Positions 1 to 7,023 of a stretch of DNA of 8,541 nt are shown here, piece by piece. Source of the stretch: Chlamydiota bacterium (lineage in GTDB: Bacteria; Chlamydiota; Chlamydiia; Chlamydiales; VGMA01); assembly GCA_016866575.1 (NCBI GenBank), contig VGMA01000066.1, forward strand, positions 1 through 8,541, read 5' to 3'. Under the pieces are notes generated by a model. It was not told the origin of the DNA and ran no database searches. It saw only the letters and a program-made list of their open reading frames with translations. How positions within the stretch are numbered: position 1 is the stretch's first letter; each line of letters opens with the position of its first letter. The translations under genes were made by a program, and so were the position numbers.

Positions 1-1125
1 AAGAACAGCTAAGTGAAGCTCTCCTCTACCGGAAACTTGAATACTATCTTCTTTTCCTGGGACATCTTCAATTTTTAAGCTGATGTTTGCTCTGCGCTCT
101 TTTTGTAGACGGTCGCGGAGTTTATTCATTGTGACGTGCTTTCCTTCACGACCAACGAAAGGTCCGTTATTTACCATGAAGTCAATCGATAAGGTCGGTT
201 CGCTGAGGGTGATAGGGGGTAGCTGTTCGATGTGATTTGGATGTGTAAGTGTGTCCCCGATCATGATCTCAGGAGCTCCGGAGATGCTAACGATGTCGCC
301 TACTGAGGCTTCTATCATTTCAATCTTTGTGAGTCCCTTGTAACCGTCGATTTTAGTGACTTTATGGTGAGCTGGATGACCATCTTTATTGATGCTTACA
401 AACGGATCTCCTTTTTTAATGCTTCCTTGAAGAATTCGGCCAGTAGCTTGTCTTCCTAAGAAATCATTATAAGAGATTGTACTCGCTTGCATGAGGAACG
501 GAGCATCCAAGCTTCCGGAAGGAGCTGGAACCGCCTCAATGATGAGTTCAAACAGAGGACGCATGTCCACTCTAGGATCATCAATTTTGCGAGTAGCAAA
601 ACCGCTGAGGCCTGATGCGTAGCAATAAGTAAAGTCTAATTGCTCGTCAGTTGCTCCTAATTCGACAAACAAGTCAAATGTTTTATTGAGAGCTTCTTCT
701 GGTTTTGCGTGAGGTCTATCAATTTTGTTTAAAACGACAAGAGGTCTTAGGCCCATTTTAAGAGCTTGGGAGAGGACGTAACGAGTCTGTGGCATAGGCC
801 CTTCTTGAGCATCTACCAACAAGATAACGCTATTAACCATTCCAAGAACCCTTTCAACTTCTCCTGAAAAGTCAGAGTGGCCCGGTGTGTCGATTAAGTT
901 AATTTTATAGTCTTCGAAATACAGTGAGGTGTGTTTTGCGAAAATGGTAATTCCTCGCTCTCTTTCGAGCTCAAAGCTGTCAAATGCTCTGGTAGGGACC
1001 TCTTCATTTTCCCTAAAGACTTTTGTTTGTGCAAGAAGACTGTCTAATAAAGTAGTCTTGCCGTGATCAATGTGTGCTACGATTGCCGCATTGCGGATTT
1101 TTTCTGGTTTGTACATGGAAGACAT
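1..1125 (-). CDS. typA: GTPase TypA/BipA, N-terminal 375 codons (3' end beyond window edge)
   Basis: TypA/BipA is a translational GTPase of the EF-G family. It binds the 70S ribosome and helps ribosome assembly and growth under stress or cold. Reading from 1125 leftwards gives 375 codons without a stop. The G domain is complete: G1 AHIDHGKT (residues 17-24), G2 RERGIT (55-60), G3 DTPGH (79-83), G4 NKID (133-136) and a G5-like YASG (169-172, where E. coli BipA has YASA). The BipA signature GPMPQTR (109-115) sets it apart from LepA and EF-G. Beta-barrel domain II follows (about 200-305), then the start of domain III, ending at SGRGELHL (365-372). Family members have about 605 residues, so the last 40% is missing. 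ATG 1125 is chosen; a second in-frame ATG at 1116 is possible, and neither has a clear Shine-Dalgarno site. The gene is divergent from the dciA-gyrase operon. Family assignment is very secure. Confidence 0.96.
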   Translation of the reverse strand, partial: MSSMYKPEKIRNAAIVAHIDHGKTTLLDSLLAQTKVFRENEEVPTRAFDSFELERERGITIFAKHTSLYFEDYKINLIDTPGHSDFSGEVERVLGMVNSVILLVDAQEGPMPQTRYVLSQALKMGLRPLVVLNKIDRPHAKPEEALNKTFDLFVELGATDEQLDFTYCYASGLSGFATRKIDDPRVDMRPLFELIIEAVPAPSGSLDAPFLMQASTISYNDFLGRQATGRILQGSIKKGDPFVSINKDGHPAHHKVTKIDGYKGLTKIEMIEASVGDIVSISGAPEIMIGDTLTHPNHIEQLPPITLSEPTLSIDFMVNNGPFVGREGKHVTMNKLRDRLQKERRANISLKIEDVPGKEDSIQVSGRGELHLAVL

Positions 1126-1132
1126 TTTACTT

Positions 1133-1162
1133 ATGGCAAGATAAACAATCAACAATTATAAT
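1133..1162 (+). promoter_or_regulatory. Promoter of the dciA-gyrB-gyrA-tmk-holB operon
   Basis: A perfect sigma-70 type -10 hexamer, TATAAT, lies at 1157-1162. A fair -35 candidate, ATGGCA (4 of 6 matches to TTGACA), lies at 1133-1138 with an 18-bp spacer. The predicted transcription start, 6-7 bases after the -10, falls on or next to the A of the dciA ATG at 1169, so the mRNA would be leaderless. No Shine-Dalgarno site precedes that ATG. This is the only intergenic space long enough to hold a promoter for the five plus-strand genes. The hexamer match is seen directly; activity is inferred. Confidence 0.7.
1155..1160 (-). promoter_or_regulatory. -10 element for typA, sharing a palindrome with the operon promoter
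   Basis: The eight bases ATTATAAT (1155-1162) are an exact palindrome, so the minus strand also reads TATAAT, at 1160-1155. This is a perfect -10 for typA and would start transcription near 1148, giving a leader of about 23 bases. The matching -35 region would lie inside dciA around 1178-1185, where the minus strand reads TTGGGG at best, so recognition would rest mainly on the -10. The two promoters cannot be occupied at the same time. Confidence 0.5.
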
Positions 1163-1168
1163 GAACAC

Positions 1169-1483
1169 ATGACGCGTACCCCCAAAAATTACGATGGGAA
1201 TCAACCGACAGCAAGACCCATTCAAGGCCTTTTGTCATCGGTATTAGACAAAATACATCAAAAAAACAGTGCTCAGGAAAAACAAATTTTGCAGAAATTT
1301 ACTGCATTGCTTGGCCCTAGAATGAGCCCGTTTATTGTTCCTATCAAATGGGAAAAGGGGACTTTATTCGTGCAGGTTAAATCAGCTGCCGCGCTTAGTG
1401 TCATGAAACAATGTGAAGAAGCGAGAATTTTGCCGCAACTACCTGATGTGGTCAAAATCTCATATCAAGGATTAATGAGATGA
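1169..1483 (+). CDS. dciA: DciA-family (DUF721) replicative helicase loader
   Basis: DciA loads or operates the replicative helicase DnaB in the many bacteria that lack the phage-derived loaders DnaC and DnaI. The 104-residue protein shows the DUF721 pattern: an N-terminal helix (GLLSSVLDKI, 20-29), a helix leading to a conserved G-P (LLGPRM, 47-52), then strands with a K/R-G-x-L-x-V core (KGTLFVQV, 63-70), a helix, and a closing strand VVKISYQG. The Trp usual before the G-P turn is Phe (F44) here. It is about the size of the folded domain alone, without the tails seen in many DciA proteins. Its place just before gyrB is the strongest support: dciA sits next to gyrB in several phyla, including actinobacteria. 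No in-frame start exists upstream (TAA at 1142), so ATG 1169 is used although it has no Shine-Dalgarno site. The end overlaps gyrB by 4 bases. Sequence similarity is modest, so the call leans on context. Confidence 0.8.
   Translation: MTRTPKNYDGNQPTARPIQGLLSSVLDKIHQKNSAQEKQILQKFTALLGPRMSPFIVPIKWEKGTLFVQVKSAAALSVMKQCEEARILPQLPDVVKISYQGLMR
1467..1471 (+). promoter_or_regulatory. Shine-Dalgarno site fixing the gyrB start
   Basis: AAGGA sits 8 bases before ATG 1480, an ideal spacing. It lies 17 bases before the alternative in-frame ATG at 1489, which is too far. This selects ATG 1480. The site lies within the last codons of dciA, so gyrB can also be served by ribosomes ending dciA at the overlapping TGA. 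Confidence 0.7.
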
Positions 1484-3963
1484 CGGTTATGACGAAAGAA
1501 AAAACATACGATGCCAGCTCGATTACAGTTTTAGAAGGTTTGCAAGCGGTGCGAGAGCGCCCTGGCATGTATATAGGCGATACAGGAATGAATGGTTTGC
1601 ATCAGCTTATATACGAAGTAGTAGATAACTGTATCGACGAAGCTTTAGCAGGACACTGTACAAAAATCAATGTGACATTTCACAAAGATGGTAGTGTTAG
1701 TGTAGAAGATAACGGACGTGGTATTCCTATAGGAATTCACGATAAAGAATCAAAAAAGCAAGGTAGAGATGTTTCTGCTTTGGAAGTAGTCATGACAATT
1801 CTCCATGCCGGAGGAAAGTTTGATAAAAACACTTATAAAGTTTCGGGAGGATTGCACGGGGTAGGGGTATCTTGCGTAAACGCCCTTTCAAAGAAACTCG
1901 ATGTAGATGTGCATCAAAACGGAAAAATCCATCACATGGAGTTTTCACGTGGAAAACCGGTGAAAGATCTTACTGTCAAAGGTACAACTGAAAAACGAGG
2001 CACAATCGTCAGATTCTGGCCCGATGAAGAGATCTTCTCTGTCGTAGTATTTGAACACGATGTCATCTTTAAAAGACTTAGAGAACTTGCCTTCTTGAAT
2101 AGAGGTCTAGAAATTTGTCTTTCTGATGAAAGAGACCCCAACATCGACGATGTAAGCTTCAATTTTGAAGGTGGTATTGTTTCTTTTGTTAAATATCTCA
2201 ACGAAAACAAATCTCCTTTGTTTTCTCAGCCGATTTGGATACGTGGCGAAAAAGAGCTTTCTGATGGCGTATTAGATTTTGAAGTTGCGATGCAGTGGAA
2301 TGAAACGTTTACAGAAAATGTTTACTCATATGTTAACAACATCCACACACGTCAAGGCGGTACTCACTTAACAGGTTTTTCTACCGCAATTACAAGAGTT
2401 CTTAATAGCTATATCAAAGCGCACAATTTGCTCAAAAACGACAAAATCGGCATTACAGGGGATGATATCCGCGAGGGTATGACTGCTGTAATTTCAGCAA
2501 AAGTGCCTAATCCACAGTTTGAAGGTCAAACAAAACAAAAACTCGGTAACGGAGATGTAGCTTCCGCAGTTCAGCAGATTGTAGGTGAAGAATTCTCTAC
2601 ATTCTTAGAAGAAAACCCTCAGCTTGCTCGCATGATCATCGATAAGGCCTCTATTGCTGCACAAGCGAGAGAAGCTGCTAAAAGAGCGCGCGAGTTAACA
2701 CAGCGTAAATCGGCTCTAGACAGTGCAAGATTGCCGGGTAAATTGACAGATTGTTCTGAAAAAGATCCAACTTTATGCGAAATCTACATAGTAGAGGGAG
2801 ACTCTGCGGGTGGATCGGCAAAAGGGGGAAGAGACCGCCGATTCCAGGCCATTTTGCCTATCCGCGGTAAAATTTTGAACGTAGAAAAAGCCCGTTTAGA
2901 AAAGATTTTACAAAACCAGGAAGTTGGATCGATGATCTCTGCTTTCGGTTGCGGAGTGGGAGCTGACAACTTTGATCTTACAAAGCTGCGCTACCATAAA
3001 ATTATTATTATGACCGACGCCGACGTGGATGGATCGCACATCCGCACACTCTTGCTCACTTTCTTCTACCGTCATATGCCGGCTCTTATTGAAAATAACT
3101 TTATCTATATCGCGCAGCCGCCGCTATATCGCGTATCGCGTAAAAAAACTAGCCGTTACATCCACTCTGAAAACGAAATGGATGATTATGTTCTAGGCTT
3201 AGGTTCAAGCGATGTGCACATCCGCATGGCAGGACACCACGACATGATGGACAAAGAAGAGGTGAAAAAGCTCTTGAATGTTATATTGCACGTTGAGTCC
3301 ATGATCTCTACATTAGAAAGAAAAGGCTTGCCGTTTAGAGAATTCTTGCTCAAAGCAAAAGAAGGGCAGTATCCACGTTATCAGCTCCATATTGATGACG
3401 AAGCCCCTGCATTTGCTTACTCTAGAGATGAGATTGTTCATTTTAAAGAGCGTTACATTGAAAAACAAAAACAGCAGCACGAAGCGACTTTGGCCTCTAT
3501 TCCTGAAGAAGAGCAGACGCCTCAGATGAAGATCTTCCAGCCTAAGCCACTTCAGCCACTTGAGCTTTATGATGAAGCCCACATGGAAAAAGTGCGAGAA
3601 GGCTTGACCTTGTTCCAGTTGAGCTTACAACAGTACTCTGTAGCAGAAGGGAAAATACTCGATATCATCGCCGAAAACGAGGAAGTAACACCTATATTTA
3701 CGCTAAAAGAGTTTGTCGATTTCTTAAGAGAAAACGGAAGAAAGGGAATTGAGATTCAACGATATAAGGGTCTTGGAGAGATGAACGCCGAGCAGCTTTG
3801 GGAAACTACTATGGATCCTAAAGTAAGAACGCTTATTCAAGTAACTATTCCTGACGCGGTAGCAGCAGATCATATGTTCTCGATGCTAATGGGAGAGGAA
3901 GTGGCTCCACGAAGACAATTTATTGAAAATCACGCGCTCTCCGTGAAAAACTTAGACATTTAA
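1480..3963 (+). CDS. gyrB: DNA gyrase subunit B
   Basis: ATPase subunit of DNA gyrase, an A2B2 type II topoisomerase that puts negative supercoils into DNA at the cost of ATP. The 827 residues hold a GHKL ATPase domain with EVVDN (46-50; E46 the catalytic base, N50 binding Mg-ATP), DNGRGIP (77-83) and GGLHGVGV (123-130). The transducer domain has QTKQKLGN (350-357) with the two lysines that touch ATP. The TOPRIM domain has EGDSAGG (439-445) and DADVDG (513-518), whose acids E439, D513 and D515 bind Mg2+. A lineage insertion of about 190 residues follows (about 553-745), as in Gram-negative GyrB. The tail has RYKGLGEMN (761-769). E. coli GyrB has 804 residues. Quinolone-region residues match sensitive enzymes (D441; R462 where E. 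coli has K447). The start overlaps the dciA stop as ATGA; gyrA follows after 10 bases. ParE is the alternative; the DciA neighbour and the gyrase-type GyrA partner argue against it. Confidence 0.97.
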   Translation: MTVMTKEKTYDASSITVLEGLQAVRERPGMYIGDTGMNGLHQLIYEVVDNCIDEALAGHCTKINVTFHKDGSVSVEDNGRGIPIGIHDKESKKQGRDVSALEVVMTILHAGGKFDKNTYKVSGGLHGVGVSCVNALSKKLDVDVHQNGKIHHMEFSRGKPVKDLTVKGTTEKRGTIVRFWPDEEIFSVVVFEHDVIFKRLRELAFLNRGLEICLSDERDPNIDDVSFNFEGGIVSFVKYLNENKSPLFSQPIWIRGEKELSDGVLDFEVAMQWNETFTENVYSYVNNIHTRQGGTHLTGFSTAITRVLNSYIKAHNLLKNDKIGITGDDIREGMTAVISAKVPNPQFEGQTKQKLGNGDVASAVQQIVGEEFSTFLEENPQLARMIIDKASIAAQAREAAKRARELTQRKSALDSARLPGKLTDCSEKDPTLCEIYIVEGDSAGGSAKGGRDRRFQAILPIRGKILNVEKARLEKILQNQEVGSMISAFGCGVGADNFDLTKLRYHKIIIMTDADVDGSHIRTLLLTFFYRHMPALIENNFIYIAQPPLYRVSRKKTSRYIHSENEMDDYVLGLGSSDVHIRMAGHHDMMDKEEVKKLLNVILHVESMISTLERKGLPFREFLLKAKEGQYPRYQLHIDDEAPAFAYSRDEIVHFKERYIEKQKQQHEATLASIPEEEQTPQMKIFQPKPLQPLELYDEAHMEKVREGLTLFQLSLQQYSVAEGKILDIIAENEEVTPIFTLKEFVDFLRENGRKGIEIQRYKGLGEMNAEQLWETTMDPKVRTLIQVTIPDAVAADHMFSMLMGEEVAPRRQFIENHALSVKNLDI

Positions 3964-3968
3964 TAAGG
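3964..3968 (+). promoter_or_regulatory. Shine-Dalgarno site fixing the gyrA start at ATG 3974
   Basis: TAAGG lies in the 10-bp gap between gyrB and gyrA, 5 bases before ATG 3974. A GTG at 3968 is in frame and gives a protein two residues longer, but it overlaps this site and has no Shine-Dalgarno sequence of its own upstream. ATG 3974 is therefore the likely start. Confidence 0.7.
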
Positions 3969-3973
3969 TGACT

Positions 3974-6415
3974 ATGAGTTATACAGAAAATGAAGTGATT
4001 TTACCCCGCAACGTAGAAGACGAGCTTAAGGACTCGTATTTACGTTATTCTATGTCGGTAATTATCTCTAGAGCACTACCAGATGTGCGCGACGGACTCA
4101 AACCGTCACAAAGACGTATTTTATTTGCGATGAGACAGCTCAATCTTAGCCCCGGAGCTAAACACCGTAAGTGTGCTAAGATTGCAGGGGATACCTCAGG
4201 GGATTTTCACCCGCACGGGGAGACTGTTATTTACCCAACACTCGCCCGTATGGCGCAGCCTTGGGTCATGCGCTATCCGCTTATTAACGGACAAGGAAAC
4301 TTCGGCTCAATTGACGGAGACCCTCCTGCCGCGATGCGTTATACAGAAGCTAGGCTGATGCATGCTTCTATGGCGCTTATGGAAGATTTGGATAAAGAAA
4401 CTGTCGACTATGTTCCTAACTATGATGAGACCAAGAAGGAGCCGACAGTATTTCCTGCTAAATTTCCTAACCTACTTTGTAACGGATCATCCGGTATTGC
4501 AGTAGGTATGGCAACAAACATTCCTCCGCATAATCTTGGTGAGCTCATCGATGCTACAAATCTTCTTATCGAAGATCCAGAAACTACAATTGATGAAATC
4601 ATGCAGGTCATGCCAGCTCCTGATTTTCCAACAGGTGGAATCATTTGCGGGTATAGAGGAGTAAAAGAGGCTTTCCATACAGGAAGAGGAAAGATCATTC
4701 TCCGCGGCGTTCTTCACACTGAAGAAGACAAGAATGAAAGACAAAAGATTGTGATCACTGAGATCCCTTACAATGTCAATAAAGCTTTGCTTATCACCAA
4801 GATTGCAGAACTCATTAATGATAAAATCATTACCGGCGTTTCTGATATTCGTGACGAATCTGATAAAGACGGCTTTAGAATCGTTCTTGATCTTAAAAGA
4901 GGTGAGATTCCTGATGTAATCATCAATCAGCTCTATAAGTTCACAGATATGCAAGTGACTTTCGGCTCTAACATGCTTGCACTTGATAATGGTCTACCAA
5001 GAACCATGAACGTCAAGCAGATGATCTTAGCTTGGATTGATCATAGAATCGAGGTAATTAGAAGACGCACTCGTTATGAATTAAGAAAAGCAGAAGCAAG
5101 AGCTCACGTTCTTGAAGGGTATCTCAAAGCTCTAGATCATCTTGATGAAATTGTGAAATTGATCCGTTCATCTAGTGATAAAGCAGAAGCTAAAAGAGCG
5201 TTGATTGCTGAATATGAGTTTTCAGAAAGACAAGCTGAAGCTGTTTTAGAATTAAGACTTTACCAGTTGACAAGTCTTGAAAGAGACAAAGTAGAAAATG
5301 AGTACAAAGAGCTTTTAGAAAAAATTGAGTACTATAGAGCCGTTCTTGCAAGTGAGAAATTGGTTCGAGGTATTATCAAAGATGAACTAGAAGATCTTAA
5401 GAAGACTTCCAAATCTGATAGAAGAACCAAGATCATCGCTGCAGAAGGTGAGCTCCAAATGGAAGATCTCATCAGCAATGATCAGGTAATCATCACAATC
5501 TCAACAGATGATTATATTAAGAGAATGCCAGTTGATACATTCCGCGAACAAAAGCGTGGAGGTCAAGGGGTGATGGGCTTTGATCAGAAAAAAGAATCTG
5601 ACACTCTTAAAGATGTGTATGTAGCCAATACTCACGATAACCTATTAGTTTTCACTAACTTCGGACGCTGCTACTGGTTAAAAGTATGGCAAATTCCAGA
5701 AGCGGGAAGAAGAGCAAAAGGAAAAGCTTTAGTCAATCTGCTTGAAGGTATCGCTAAAGATGAGCGTATTGCGGCTGTTCTTCGTGTTGCAGACTTTGCT
5801 GAAGAGGCCTGCATCTTGTTTGCTACCAAAAAAGGTGTGATCAAGAAGACAGATTTAGCAAGCTACAGTTCACAAAGAAAGAAAGGGGTTTACGCTATCA
5901 CAATTGATGATGGTGATGAAGTGATCGCAGCTAAACTTGTTCGTGAAGGTCAGCAAATCATGCTCTTTACTAAATGCGGTATGGCAGTTCGCTTTGAAGA
6001 ATCCACAGTGCGGCCTATCGGAAGAACAGCAAGAGGGGTGCGCGGCGTAACTTTAAAAGATGAAACAGACGCAGTTGTTTCTTGCGAGGTTGTAACTCCT
6101 GAAGAGCTCATTCTTGTGGTCTGTGAAAACGGATATGGAAAGCGCTCGAAAGTAGATAGCTTCCGACAGACCAATAGGGGAGGAAAAGGGGTAAGATCCA
6201 TCATCACCAGCGACCGCAACGGTAACGTAATCGGTGCAGTAGCAGTTCGCGATGAAGATAGCCTTCTTTTGATGTCTAACCTCGGTCAGACCTTGAGAAC
6301 AACGATGGAAAGCCTACGCGTTATGGGTAGATCTACACAAGGAGTAAGACTAGTTTCACTCCAAAATGATGACAAACTCGTAGCGATGCAGAAAATCGAG
6401 AAAGAGGTAGAATGA
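3974..6415 (+). CDS. gyrA: DNA gyrase subunit A
   Basis: Gyrase subunit that cuts and rejoins DNA and wraps it for supercoiling. Numbering is from ATG 3974 (813 residues; E. coli has 875). The winged-helix cleavage domain has DVRDGLKPSQRR (37-48), a quinolone-region loop HPHGETVIYP (79-88), GQGNFGS (106-112) and catalytic Tyr123 within MRYTE. The tower and coiled-coil follow to about residue 490. The C-terminal domain shows six beta-pinwheel repeats, each with a G-V/K-G turn: the GyrA box QKRGGQG (526-532), then near 579, 634, 684, 733 and 786. Six blades and a GyrA box argue for gyrase over ParC. The box departs from the usual QRRGGKG at two places. No acidic tail follows the last blade; the protein ends KIEKEVE. 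E83, T84 and P88 replace E. coli D82, S83 and D87. It follows gyrB by 10 bases, and its stop overlaps the tmk start as ATGA. Confidence 0.97.
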   Translation: MSYTENEVILPRNVEDELKDSYLRYSMSVIISRALPDVRDGLKPSQRRILFAMRQLNLSPGAKHRKCAKIAGDTSGDFHPHGETVIYPTLARMAQPWVMRYPLINGQGNFGSIDGDPPAAMRYTEARLMHASMALMEDLDKETVDYVPNYDETKKEPTVFPAKFPNLLCNGSSGIAVGMATNIPPHNLGELIDATNLLIEDPETTIDEIMQVMPAPDFPTGGIICGYRGVKEAFHTGRGKIILRGVLHTEEDKNERQKIVITEIPYNVNKALLITKIAELINDKIITGVSDIRDESDKDGFRIVLDLKRGEIPDVIINQLYKFTDMQVTFGSNMLALDNGLPRTMNVKQMILAWIDHRIEVIRRRTRYELRKAEARAHVLEGYLKALDHLDEIVKLIRSSSDKAEAKRALIAEYEFSERQAEAVLELRLYQLTSLERDKVENEYKELLEKIEYYRAVLASEKLVRGIIKDELEDLKKTSKSDRRTKIIAAEGELQMEDLISNDQVIITISTDDYIKRMPVDTFREQKRGGQGVMGFDQKKESDTLKDVYVANTHDNLLVFTNFGRCYWLKVWQIPEAGRRAKGKALVNLLEGIAKDERIAAVLRVADFAEEACILFATKKGVIKKTDLASYSSQRKKGVYAITIDDGDEVIAAKLVREGQQIMLFTKCGMAVRFEESTVRPIGRTARGVRGVTLKDETDAVVSCEVVTPEELILVVCENGYGKRSKVDSFRQTNRGGKGVRSIITSDRNGNVIGAVAVRDEDSLLLMSNLGQTLRTTMESLRVMGRSTQGVRLVSLQNDDKLVAMQKIEKEVE

Positions 6416-7023
6416 AAGGGCTATTTATCACATTCGAAGGGGGCGAAGCTGTAGGTAAAAGTACACTAATTCGTGCACTTGATGCTCACTTTCGCTCATC
6501 TTTAGTGCAAACACTTTGCACTAGAGAGCCCGGAGGAAGTGCTTTTGGTCCTTTAGTGCGCAAGATCCTTCTGGAAGCAGAGGATCTTGCCAATGAAGCA
6601 GAGCTGTTTTTGTTTCTTGCCGATCGTGCAGAGCATGTAAGAGGTGTGATTAAGCCGGCACTCGCTCAAGGTATAACAGTTTTATGCGATCGTTTTGCCG
6701 ATTCTACTTTGGTCTACCAAGGAGCTGCAAGATCGATCGATTTAGATTTTGTCCAGAGGGCCTGTGAAATAGCCGTACAAGGACTTGTCCCTGACATAAC
6801 ATTTCTTTTAGATTTAGATCCCAAAATAGGGCTTAAAAGAGCAAGCAATCGAAATCTTGATCGTATAGAACAAGAAACTTTGCAGTTTCATGAAACAGTG
6901 AGAAGCGCCTATTTGCAACTAGCAAAAGAGCATCCTTCTAGATTCATCGTGCTCGATGCATCCAAAACCGCTGAAGAAGTAAAAAATCAAGCGATAGAGC
7001 ATCTTTATGCACGTCATAGGTAA
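6412..7023 (+). CDS. tmk: Thymidylate (dTMP) kinase
   Basis: Phosphorylates dTMP to dTDP with ATP, the step that both de novo and salvage dTTP routes share; cytosolic. The 203 residues, the usual family length, hold the P-loop GGEAVGKS (10-17), TREPGG (37-42), the ADR motif (D71-R72), the DRF motif (93-95) with substrate-binding STLVYQG (98-104), and a LID region ending LDRIEQE (149-155) as in the E. coli enzyme, which places basic residues in the LID. The P-loop is unusual: most thymidylate kinases have a G-A-G-K core, but here A13-V14 stand where G-A is usual. ATG 6412 overlaps the gyrA stop by 4 bases, with GAGG at 6404-6407 as ribosome binding site. The 3' end overlaps holB by 17 bases. 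Making a DNA precursor beside gyrase and a clamp-loader subunit fits a replication operon. Assignment is secure. Confidence 0.95.
   Translation: MKGLFITFEGGEAVGKSTLIRALDAHFRSSLVQTLCTREPGGSAFGPLVRKILLEAEDLANEAELFLFLADRAEHVRGVIKPALAQGITVLCDRFADSTLVYQGAARSIDLDFVQRACEIAVQGLVPDITFLLDLDPKIGLKRASNRNLDRIEQETLQFHETVRSAYLQLAKEHPSRFIVLDASKTAEEVKNQAIEHLYARHR

Noticed and set aside
1161..1172. A three-codon mini-ORF (ATG AAC ACA TGA) whose stop overlaps the dciA ATG, resembling a leader peptide with translational coupling.
   Set aside because: Its ATG overlaps the last two bases of the perfect -10 hexamer, so it would not be transcribed from that promoter.
3968..3973. GTG 3968 as the start of gyrA.
   Set aside because: It overlaps the TAAGG ribosome site that is well placed for ATG 3974 and has no site of its own.
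4487..4954. A 155-codon open frame on the minus strand inside gyrA.
   Set aside because: It is fully antisense to a well-conserved part of gyrA, shows no recognisable motif, and has no promoter or ribosome site of note. It is a chance frame opposite a real gene.
1480..6415. Topoisomerase IV (parE/parC) instead of gyrase.
   Set aside because: The A subunit has a GyrA box and six pinwheel blades, and the pair follows dciA, which is the usual gyrase context. Chlamydiae carry a second pair elsewhere that fits topoisomerase IV.
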